Source of the DNA: Diprion similis
Lineage: Eukaryota; Arthropoda; Insecta; Hymenoptera; Diprionidae
NCBI RefSeq assembly: GCF_021155765.1
Contig: NC_060110.1
Span: forward strand, 4,960,001 to 5,024,000
Reading direction: 5' to 3'
DNA length: 64,000 nucleotides
Shown one piece after another: positions 12,901-23,134 of this stretch. The position numbers and the translations under genes are program-made. Below the pieces are notes generated by a model. It was not told the origin of the DNA. It did no database searches and saw only the letters and a program-made list of their open reading frames with translations. Positions within the stretch are counted from its first letter, which is position 1. Every line of letters starts with the position of its first letter.

Positions 12901-15900
12901 AAAAAAGACAATAAAAAGAGCGTCGGACCAACAGCAGAGAAATGACGATGAAAATCTGCAGTTTTTTGGCTGTAACTTTTGATCCGTTGCTCGCAGCGTA
13001 TTGGGACTGCGCTCAATCGATTTCTCTCGCAAAATTACGTCGAAATAGTGCCCTACAGAATCAATTGCAGCACTTTTCAAAGTCGTCGAAATTTTCGACA
13101 AAAATCCAAAGGGGTTAGCCTTACTTTTTATGCGATTTTTGGAGCCGAAAATTACTGGTCTCCGAATTGATTTGTATGACCGTTTTTCGGCTAATTGGAA
13201 CCTCAGGAACTCAAAAAAGACATTAAAAAGAGCGTGGGACCAACAGCAGAGAAATGACGATGAAAATCTGCAGTTTTTTGGCTGTGACTTTTGATCCGTT
13301 GCTCGCAGGGTATTGGGACTGCGCTCAATCGATTTCTCTCGCAAAATTACGTCGGAATAGTGCCCCACAGAATCAATTGCAGCACTTTTCAAAGTCGTCG
13401 AAATTTTTGACAAAAATCCAAAGGGGTTAACCTTACTTTTTTTGCGATTTCTGGAGCCGAAAATTTCTGGTCTCCGAATTGATTTGTATGACCGTTTTTC
13501 GGCTAATTGGAACCTCAGGAACTCAAAAAAGACATTAAAAAGAGCGTAGGACCAACAGCAGAGAAATGACGATGAAAATCTGCAGTTTTTTGGCTGTAAC
13601 TTTCGATCCGTTGCTCGCAGCGTATTGGGACTGCGCTTAATCGATTTCTCTCGCAAACTTACGTCGGAATAGTGCCCCAAAGATTTAATTGCAGCACTTT
13701 CCAGAGTCGTCGAAATTTTCGACAAAAGTCCGAAGGGGTTAACCTTACTTTTTTTCCGATTTTCGGAGCCGAAAATTTCTGGTCTCCGAATTGATTTGTA
13801 TCACCGTTTTTCGGCTAATTGGAACCTCAGGAACTCAAAAAAGACAATAAAAGGAGCGTCGGACCAACAGCAGAGAAATGACGATGAAAATCTGCAGTTT
13901 TTTGGCTGTAACTTTTGATCCGTTGCTCGCAGCGTATTGGGACTGCGCTCAATCGATTTCTCTCGCAAAATTACGTCGGAATAGTGCCCTAAAGAATTAA
14001 TTGCAGCACTTTCCAAAGTCGTCGATATTTCCGACAAAAATCCAAAGGGGTTAACCTTACTTTTTTCCGATTTTCGGAGCCGAAAATTTCTGGTCTCCGA
14101 ATTGATTTGTATGACCGTTTGTCGGCTAATTGGAACCTCAGGAACTCAAAAAAGACATTAAAAAGAGCGTAGGACCAACAGCAGAGAAATGACGATGAAA
14201 ATCTGCAGTTTTTTGGCTGTAACTTTTGATCCGTTGCTCGCAGCGTATTGGGACTGCGCTCAATCGATTTCTCTCGCGAAATTACGTCGGAATAGTGCCC
14301 CACAGAATCAATTGCAGCACTTTTCAAAGTCGTCGAAATTTTCGACAAAAATCCAAAGGGGTTAGCCTTACTTTTTATGCGATTTTTGGAGCCGAAACTT
14401 ACTGGTCTCCGAATTGATTTGTATGACCGTTTTTCGGCTAATTGGAACCTCAGGAACTCAAAAAAGACATTAAAAAGAGCGTGGGACCAACAGCAGAGAA
14501 ATGACGATGAAAATCTGCAGTTTTTTGGCTGTAACTTTTGATCCGTTGCTCGCAGCGTATTGGGACTGCGCTCAATCGATTTCTCTCGCAAAATTACGTC
14601 GGAATAGTGCCCCACAGAATCAATTGCAGCACTTTTCAAAGTCGTCGAAATTTTTGACAAAAATCCAAAGGGGTTAACCTTACTTTTTTTGCGATTTTTG
14701 GAGCCGTGAATTTCTGGTCTCCGAATTGATTTGTATGACCGTTTTTCGGCTAATTGGAACCTCAGGAACTTGAAAAAGACATTAAAAAGAGCGTAGGACC
14801 AACAGCAGAGAAATGACGATGAAAATCTGCAGTTTTTTGGCTGTAACTTTTGATCCGTTGCTCGCAGCGTATTGGGACTGCGCTCAATCGATTTCTCTCG
14901 CAGAATTACGTCGAAATAGTGCCCCACAGAATCGATTGCAGCACTTTTCAGAGTTGTTGAAATTTCCGACAAAAATCCAAAGGGGTTAACCTTACTTTTT
15001 TTGCGATTTTTGGAGCCGAAAATTTCTGGTCCCCGAATTGATTTGTATGACCGTTTTCTGGCTAATCGGAACCTCAGGAACTCAAAAAAGACATTAAAAA
15101 GAGCGTAGGACCAACGGCAGAGAAATGATGATGAAAATCTGCAGTTTTTTGGCTGTAACTTTTGATCCGTTGCTCGCAGCGTATTGGGACTGCGCTCATT
15201 CGATTTCTCTCGCAAAATTACGTCGGAATAGTGCCCCACAGAATCAATTGCAGCACTTTTCAAAGTCGTCGAAATTTTCGACAAAAATCCAAAGGGGTTA
15301 ACCTTACTTTTTTTGCGATTTTTGGAGCCGAAAATTACTGGTCTCGGAATTGATTTGTATGACCGTTTTTCGGCTAATTGGAACCTTAGGAACTCAAAAA
15401 AGACATTAAAAAGAGCGTAGGACCAACAGCAGAGATGTGACGATGAAAATCTGCAGTTTTTCGGCTGTAACTTTTGATCCGTTGCTCGCAGCGTATTGGG
15501 ACTGCGCTCAATCGATTTCTCTCGCAAAATTACGTCGGAATAGTGCCCTACAGAATCAATTGCAGCACTTTTCAAAGTCGTCGAAATTTTCGACAAAAAT
15601 CCAAAGGGGTTAACCTTACTTTTTTTGCGATTTTTGGAGCCGTAAATTTCTGGTCTCCGAATTGATTTGTATGACCGTTTTTCGGCTAATTGGAACCTCA
15701 GGAACTTGAAAAAGACATTAAAAAGAGCGTAGGACCAACAGCAGAGAAATGACGATGAAAATCTGCAGTTTTTTGGCTGTAACTTTCGATCCGTTGCTCG
15801 CAGCGTATTGGGACTGCGCTTAATCGATTTCTCTCGCAAACTTACGTCGGAATAGTGCCCCAAAGATTTAATTGCAGCACTTTCCAGAGTCGTCGAAATT

Positions 15901-17725
15901 TTCGACAAAAATCCGAAGGGGTTAACCTTACTTTTTTTCCGATTTTCGGAGCCGAAAATTTCTGGTCTCCGAATTGATTTGTATCACCGTTTTTCGGCTA
16001 ATTGGAACCTCAGGAACTCAAAAAAGACAATAAAAAGAGCGTAGGACCAACAGCAGAGAAATGACGATGAAAATCTGCAGTTTTTTGGCTGTAACTTTTG
16101 ATCCGTTGCTCGCAGCGTATTGGGACTGCGCTCAATCGATTTCTCTCGCAAAATTACGTCGAAATAGTGCCCTACAGAATCAATTGCAGCACTTTTCAAA
16201 GTCGTCGAAATTTTCGACAAAAATCCAAAGGGGTTAACCTTACTTTTTCTGCGATTTTTGGAGCCGAAAATTACTGGTCTCGGAATTGATTTGTATGACC
16301 GTTTTTCGGCTAATTGGAACCTTAGGAACTCAAAAAAGACATTAAAAAGAGCGTAGGACCAACAGCAGAGATGTGACGATGAAAATCTGCAGTTTTTCGG
16401 CTGTAACTTTTGATCCGTTGCTCGCAGCGTATTGGGACTGCGCTCAATCGATTTCTCTCGCAAAATTACGTCGGAATAGTGCCCTACAGAATCAATTGCA
16501 GCACTTTTCAAAGTCGTCGAAATTTTCGACAAAAATCCAAAGGGGTTAACCTTACTTTTTTTGCGATTTTTGGAGCCGTAAATTTCTGGTCTCCGAATTG
16601 ATTTGTATGACCGTTTTTCGGCTAATTGGAACCTCAGGAACTTGAAAAAGACATTAAAAAGAGCGTAGGACCAACAGCAGAGAAATGACGATGAAAATCT
16701 GCAGTTTTTTGGCTGTAACTTTCGATCCGTTGCTCGCAGCGTATTGGGACTGCGCTTAATCGATTTCTCTCGCAAACTTACGTCGGAATAGTGCCCCAAA
16801 GATTTAATTGCAGCACTTTCCAGAGTCGTCGAAATTTTCGACAAAAATCCGAAGGGGTTAACCTTACTTTTTTTCCGATTTTCGGAGCCGAAAATTTCTG
16901 GTCTCCGAATTGATTTGTATCACCGTTTTTCGGCTAATTGGAACCTCAGGAACTCAAAAAAGACAATAAAAAGAGCGTAGGACCAACAGCAGAGAAATGA
17001 CGATGAAAATCTGCAGTTTTTTGGCTGTAACTTTTGATCCGTTGCTCGCAGCGTATTGGGACTGCGCTCAATCGATTTCTCTCGCAAAATTACGTCGAAA
17101 TAGTGCCCTACAGAATCAATTGCAGCACTTTTCAAAGTCGTCGAAATTTTCGACAAAAATCCAAAGGGGTTAACCTTACTTTTTCTGCGATTTTTGGAGC
17201 CGAAAATTTCTGGTCTCCGAATTGATTCGTATGACCGTTTTCTGGCTAATCGGAACCTCAGGAACTCAAAAAAGACATTAAAAAGAGCGTAGGACCAACA
17301 GCAGAGAAATGACGATGAAAATCTGCAGTTTTTTGGCTGTAACTTTTGATCCGTTGCTCGCAGCGTATTGGGACTGCGCTCATTCGATTTCTCTCGCAAA
17401 ATTACGTCAAAATAGTGCCCCACAGAATCAATTGCAGCACTTTTCAAAGTCGTCGAAATTTTCGACAAAAATCCAAAGGGGTTAACCTTACTTTTTTTGC
17501 GATTTTTGGAGCCGAAAATTACTGGTCTCGGAATTGATTTGTATGACCGTTTTTCGGCTAATTGGAACCTCAGGAACTCAAAAAAGACATTAAAAAGAGC
17601 GTAGGACCAACAGCAGAGAAATGACGATGAAAATCTGCAGTTTTTTCGCTGTAACTTTTGATCCGTTGCTCGCAGCGTATTGGGACTGCGCTCAATCGAT
17701 TTCTCTCGCAAAATTACGTCGGAAT
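3906..17725. repeat. Satellite class B monomers, homogenised core
   Basis: About 44 highly similar monomers make up the centre of the array. Diagnostic features are a PstI site (CTGCAG) in AAAATCTGCAG, the 15-bp dyad GTCGAAATTTTCGAC in many monomers, and GGTCTCCGAATTGATTTGTA. Some monomers are 311 bp because of a shorter T run (CTTTTTTCCG versus CTTTTTTTGCG). Shared rare variants show higher-order blocks: a trimer duplicated at 935 bp (about 4,059-4,994 against 4,994-5,929), a pentamer at 1,559 bp (8,188 against 9,747), and a 15-monomer shift of 4,677 bp (about 7,100-8,290 against 11,780-12,970). Confidence 0.9.
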
Positions 17726-18135
17726 AGTGCCCTGAAGAATCAATTGCAGCACTTTTTAAAATCGTCGAAGTTTTGGCCAAAAATCCAAAGGGGTTAGCCT
17801 TACTTTTTTGCTCATTTTCGGAGCCGAGATTTTTTCGATTAGAAATCGATTTGTGTGACCATATCTAGAGTAATTCGACCCCCAGGAACTCAGAAAACAT
17901 ATTGAAAAGAGTGTAGGACCAGCAGCAGAAGAATGACGATGAAAATCATGAGTTTTCCGGCTGTAACTTTCCAGCTCTCGCTTGCAGCGTATTGAGACTG
18001 CGCTTAATCGATTCCTCTCGCAAAATCCCGTCAGTATAGTACGTCAGGGAATCGATTCTAGCAGCCTTTAAAATCGTCAATATTCTCACCAAAAATACAA
18101 ATCGGTTATCTTTACTTTTTCGAGCAAAAAATATT
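17726..18135. repeat. Satellite class A monomers at the right edge, decaying
   Basis: Within one monomer the array switches back from class B to class A: GGCCAAAAATCCAAAGGGG, TTTTTGCTCATTTTCGGAGC and AAAATCATGAGTTTTCCGG appear again. Similarity is lost after about 18,100. Together with the left block this makes the array an A-B-A sandwich. Confidence 0.85.
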
Positions 18136-20540
18136 CAGAGTTTGTTCTCAACTTCTAAAAGTCAATTTCCAAGCTCTTTGCTTTTTAAAACTACAAATTC
18201 ATCAAGTTATTGACGGAGTTAGCGCAGAAATTCATTGTGATTATTCATTTTTACATTTCTTTAAGCATCTGCGTAATTTATTTCAGTTTAAACCCAATTA
18301 ACGCTTCCAAATTTTAGGAAAAACTCAGAAAATATGTTAGTTATCTCCATATTTTTAACTTTTTCCTATCAAAGATAAAATAGTCTTAGAACTTTTTGGA
18401 TGTATTAAAAACTTGAGACATTGAATTTTTTGAATTCATAATCTTAAAACCGGAGGATAAATCGAAAAAATTCCGCATTGAAGCATTCTTGAAACAATTG
18501 GAACTAAGAATGAAGTGGTTCAAAAGTTTTCCAAAATATTTGTAGCTTAAAATTGACTTTGTAAAAAACTTCGTTGATGTTATCATTCAAATCATTGACA
18601 GCATTATTAGCATTAATATTAGCCAACAGAATACCGCTAGTGTAGGCTTACCAGGAGAGCATAGACTAACGTCACGTTAAAGGCAATCCCACTCTACACG
18701 GAGTCGTGCTGTCGGTAAGGATACCGTAGACGTAATCATCATCTATACCCTAGAGTATTATACTTTTATCCTACACCTACACATATCAATATATCTGTAT
18801 ATATACATTAATATTCATTTTTCATATCACAATATTACAGTATCAATCAAGCATTGTTCGTTGATATTTCAATACTGTAAAATACCCATAAAAAGAATAT
18901 TGTTTGCTTACATCATCTGCTTGTATTACAAGTTAGGTTATCGCCACTAATATGATAATATTCAAATATGAATATTCTCAAACATTGTTAATTGTAGTAT
19001 TATTCTTATTTCGTTACTACCATGATATCTTTTGAGGATAATTGTCACCTCAATTTCAATTTAAAATAGACAACTTAAGCATAGTATAAAGTGATAAAAA
19101 CAAAATCAATCCTATATAGTCAAGTCATGTTGTACCACCGTCAAGCCAACACTGTGTCGTAAAGACTAAGTTCTTAAAAATGGTACGCAGCACTGGCAAC
19201 CTTGCGAAACCCGGAGGGGTATATTCAATCGTAGATGAAAAAGCCTATCGGCCAATATTATGTTGTCTTCAATATCAAATATTTAATATGAAGAATAAAT
19301 ACCGAATGAGAAGGAACCTCTTAGCACATTACCCTAGATAATTGTAGGCAATACATCCCGAAGGCTTGTTCAGTTTTGCACACAATTCTGTGCCGTGTTT
19401 CGTACAATTATCTAAGCCAGACTATTATTATATTATCCAATTGTTTAACTATAAAATTATCTAATTATAAGAATTTCCCGACTACGGAAGTGATATAAAA
19501 TTAACATGAGGCACCAGCGAAAATATCCAACATCAAATTATTGAATATCATAAAGCCTAACAAGGCAAGCTTTTGCAGCAAACTGGAAGTTAGCTGGGAT
19601 ATGTGAAGCAGACGATATAAGGTAACAACTGAGACACGAACAGGTCAACCCTGGTGTAAACCAAAGAGAATTAGGGTGCAAACCAATCGCAACGCACCTA
19701 CCCCCCAAAAATTATCGCTGGTGACTCGATGTGATAAATCTGTCAACCAAAATTTTACAGGACCATAGAAGACCTGTGCCCCACATAAGCTGGTGCAGAT
19801 CAAGCTTAGGGAGCATTTTTTAATTCAAGTTTCTAATTGATACATCGTTACTCTGACCCATTTTTTGTACACTTTCGGTTCGGTATTTTTGAGTCGAATT
19901 ATCATCAGATTGTAATTCATTCTTATCAACTTAACTCCGAATCTTAAAATAAATATCAAAGTTAAAGTCAAAATTCAAATTCTTCATTAATTACAAAAGC
20001 GAAAATGCATCAATTAATCTCTCAATCATTAACAATTTGCCTACGGTTCCTTCGCCGTTCCACGAAGTCACCTGTTGCCGACTACGTGTACTGATTCGAG
20101 CAAGCATGTAGTCCATTCCAACTATCATTTTCGAGTTCCGTCTTTTATTCAATACTTTCAACAATTAAACTATAATTCCATTACGCGGGTTTTTGATGCT
20201 TTTCCGTTATACATCAGTGTTTAATCGATATTGGTGATCCAAACTATCGGTTCAGTTCATTTTCGCGATCCAATTTTGAGTCTAGTCTTAATTTGTCCGG
20301 AATTGATCGTAGGGCGTCAAAAAAATAAGCGCATATTCCCAGTCCAACAAACGTCTTTGGCCACACTAAGCGCATAGAGATCAGTAACAACAACGCTACG
20401 AGTGGCGCTATCTGTACTACAAACTTCCGAACAAGGATGGAGCTTTAAGCCCACTGAAGTGTTAGTATAGAGTTCAATGTTCATTGGTTGAACCTAATCT
20501 CAAAGTGGCAATTTTTTTCGCAAAAGTGAACGGATTAATC
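18136..20540. other. Non-coding interval between the satellite and the small membrane-protein gene
   Basis: AT-rich sequence without a convincing exon. It contains a perfect 12-bp inverted repeat at 19,335/19,403 (listed separately). The last 200 bp or so before 20,541 are somewhat GC-richer and must hold the promoter and 5' UTR of the gene that follows, but I see no clear TATA box. Confidence 0.6.
19335..19414. repeat. 12-bp perfect inverted repeat around a 56-bp spacer
   Basis: TAGATAATTGTA at 19,335-19,346 is the exact reverse complement of TACAATTATCTA at 19,403-19,414. It could be the end pair of a very short foldback element or a chance palindrome in AT-rich DNA. No target-site duplication was identified. 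Confidence 0.5.
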
Positions 20541-22441
20541 ATGGCGGCATCGGGCCAGAAGGGTGCGTACTGAGGTTCAACTTACCAGAAATAATGGATA
20601 TTTACGTTTGCTTCACTAAACCATAGATTTGAGACGAATCTGTTTTCCCTTCTTACAGTGGGCCTCCTTCTGAGAAGTTGGAATGAAATTCCCGAAATTG
20701 TTGGATCGTCGTTCATTGCATTACTTGGACTAGGTATCTCGGCTGGAGGACTGTATATCTATGATAAGAACGATGGCCACAGGCGAAAGTACAAGTTTCA
20801 CTACACTGGTAATAGTTCCAAGTTATTTAATATATACTTCAAAAGTATTAATCATAGTTTCTCAACTCTCTGGCTCTAGTACCATGCATCGAAATAAGGC
20901 TGTACTTACATAACATAACCTCTTATTGGTTTCGCTTATTTTTTTTTAGTTTATTTGCAAATAAGTTGGAAAACAATTAGTGACTAGACGTGTCAATGGT
21001 TAACGTTGTTGAGCGTTTGTCATCATTTGTAATCATATCGGGAACTAAAATATTTCGATTGGGCTAGAGATCTACAGCTTTTATTTTGTGGATTCTGACA
21101 TACTTAACTTTTTTACTTATTGTGGCATAGCTGGTGGGTCGGCAACTGGATAAATATCTTTAACTTCTTCATCTTGTAATCTAATGTTACTTTTCTTTCA
21201 CAAGTGTGATTAGGGGCAAAAATGAAATTTAAATTGTAGTTACAGATCATACTGGTATAACGGAGATGAGAGCCAATCCTGAAACTATTTATTCTTATGA
21301 AAATACTGATTGCAATTCTCAATTCTTTCACGATGCATGTCTAAAAGACATTAATGACAAACATTGTAAAATTTGCTCATGCCATCTTTGGGAAAATTTT
21401 CATCGTTCAATTACACTTATGTTAATATCTTACAACATTAGTTGACTTTGAGCCAAATATAATCACTAGTATATTTTCATTGATTTCGTGCCTGAAATGA
21501 TTGTGCTTACATTCCCAATCTGAGTCGTTCTTTTGCTTCATCACAACTCACAGAATTTTCGAAAGCCACAAATATCTGCATTACACCACTTAATTGGCTC
21601 CATATTCTGGAATTTGCCGTCTTATGAGATTGATGTTCATAATGTTAATTTTATTATTTATTCGTATTCTGTACACCTTAAGGTAGTTCTTTCACGATAC
21701 ATGAGTCAAAATAACAGCACTGTAAACATTTGATTAATATGATGAACAACGGAAAGAAACCCTTGGTTGATAAAATAAATATAATAAGAAAAATATATTC
21801 ACCGTACGCAACACTAAAGGTCTTTTTTCTATCCTTTTTCGAAAAAAAAACTACTCCAAGAGCACTTAATATGAGAGTGACGTGTCTGGTTAGAAGCAAA
21901 CAGATATTGGCCGCGTACGTTTCTGTCTCTTCTTATGGATCGATCGATTTTTGGTCCGAATGCATATTACATGCTCTATCTCTATGTGAAAATATTGACA
22001 CAGTATGATCTAGCCGTCCCATAGAGTTCAATTATTATGCCTATGTGCAGTTGATCATTCAGCTTGCTCACTTTCACTACTTCTTTTTGACAATTGAAAA
22101 ACGGCCTCGATTTCAATCAAGAGTAGCAAAAACTAAAAAAAATACCAAAGATTTGAATTCTTTTTGTCGATCGCATATCAAAATTTGTAAATTTAACAGT
22201 TTTTGCAAACTGGATGTTATTTAATTACAAACTGATGCTTTTAAAAATAACTCACATAACTGTTTTTTCTCCCTCCAAATAAAAACAGAAATTTTTAAAC
22301 TGCTGACAATAATCCGAAGTTAATGATTACAAGAATCATTCATTGATTTGTCACTCATATCTCATGTGTTTCGTTTCAGTCTACAGACCCGATGATCCAC
22401 GAGTTGCGACTATCAAAACACATTGTGGATTGGATGACTGA
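20541..22441 (+). CDS. Small single-helix membrane protein, probably a mitochondrial respiratory complex I accessory subunit (three exons)
   Basis: The exons are 20,541-20,562, 20,659-20,808 and 22,380-22,441, joined by GT-AG introns, both in phase 1, giving exactly 78 codons including TGA. The start is MAASGQK, preceded by GATTAATC. The 77-residue product has a short hydrophilic N-terminus, a segment LLRSWNEIPEIVG, one hydrophobic helix at about residues 25-40 (SSFIALLGLGISAGGLYIY), then a basic stretch (HRRKYKFHYT) and a polar tail with YRPDDPRV. Size and layout fit the one-helix accessory subunits of NADH:ubiquinone oxidoreductase (NDUFA3/B9 or NDUFA1/MWFE types), which sit in the inner mitochondrial membrane. 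That family assignment is a guess from layout and was not verified by alignment. The gene model itself is strong because phases, splice sites and stop agree. A search for homologous 70-80 residue insect proteins would settle the name. Confidence 0.75.
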
Positions 22442-22869
22442 AATGTCAAGTACCCCATAACTGGTATTGCTTTAGCAACTCAGTAACTGTATAATATCTT
22501 CTTGTAGCAATTCAGTTGAAATATATATAATTTAATTGTACCTTGTCTTCAAGTTTTTCTTAATCAATTTTACCATCGCAAAATGTGTATCTGCGTTATT
22601 GATAACGCCATACCTGAACCAGGGACCTGTTGCTTGCATGTGATTAAGCATACCTTCTTATTTCCTATTTTATGGTCAACGGAATCCATATGGTAGGATA
22701 TATCCAGATGGAACTCAAAGTGTATACCTCAGAGTCATCACCGGATGCACTAATTTTATTTCAAATAAGATTATGCAAAACATGAGCCTGGTCTGAGATG
22801 CGACTAAATTTTTGTTTTTGCTTGACGTGAATGATAGTTGCTGATTGCGAAATCAAGTTTCAAGTTAGA
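22442..22869. other. 3' UTR and intergenic DNA
   Basis: This follows the TGA of the small membrane-protein gene. It contains AT-rich sequence (GAAATATATATAATTTAATTG near 22,520) that probably includes the mRNA 3' end. No canonical AATAAA was found close to the stop and no coding signal is seen. Confidence 0.4.
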
Positions 22870-23134
22870 GTGCGCATAGGTGGTCTCGACAGAATTAAAG
22901 GCCCGTCACACTAGGACAAAAGCTCACTTAAAGAGAATGAATACAATTGAGGAGGACCAATGTGAGAGTGGACAGAAGAAATCTCTTGAACATCTGATCT
23001 GGAGATTCCCCCGATGTGGGTTTACCCGAGATAACTTAACGTTTCTGGAGTCAAAAGGTTCCCCAATAGACGAGCTTGCCTTTCATCACAGGAACAGGGA
23101 AGTTAGGTTCAAGTTACGAGAGGACATCTTGTGA
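22870..23134 (+). mobile_element. Decayed 3' end of a non-LTR (LINE-like) retrotransposon ORF
   Basis: The frame at 22,880-23,134 reads ARHTRTKAHLKRM, then EEDQCESGQKKSLEHLIWRF. This is the layout of the Cys/His zinc-knuckle tail that ends the reverse-transcriptase ORF of many insect LINEs (H-T-x-x-x-x-H-L near the start, then C-x-C-G, then EHxxxxCP). Two metal ligands look mutated: C-E-S-G where C-x-C-G is usual, and R-F-P where x-C-P is usual. The fragment is therefore a dead remnant. No reverse-transcriptase core was found upstream. A weak A-rich stretch follows at about 23,190-23,210, consistent with a LINE tail. Family resemblance is from memory of the motif. Confidence 0.6.

Larger units (their letters stand above)
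186..18135. repeat. Tandem satellite DNA array, 312-bp monomer, about 57 copies
   Basis: The same block recurs every 312 bp (sometimes 311) with no interrupting insertion. For example, the run TGATCCGTTGCTCGCAGCG recurs at 312-bp steps, as near 4,249, 4,561 and 4,873. Each monomer also carries a run like GCGTAGGACCAACAGCAGAG, a ClaI-type ATCGAT core and a TTGCAGCACTTT block. The first monomer (about 186-500) and the last (about 17,990-18,135) are clearly diverged, as expected for array edges. The period is a multiple of three, so stop-free frames run through many monomers on both strands; these are most likely a by-product of the period and not genes. The location (centromeric, pericentromeric or interstitial) cannot be told from the sequence. 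Confidence 0.97.

Noticed and set aside
3906..17725. Hammerhead ribozyme or CENP-B box in the satellite monomer
   Set aside because: I looked for the CTGANGA...GAAA core on both strands and for the CENP-B pattern with TTCG and CGGGA halves. Neither is present in either class.
186..18135. Long open frames in the satellite as genuine tandem-repeat protein genes
   Set aside because: Frames stay open because the 312-bp period is divisible by three and the monomers are homogenised. 311-bp monomers shift the frame, starts and stops fall at arbitrary points, and residue changes show no visible constraint. Kept only as a testable finding.
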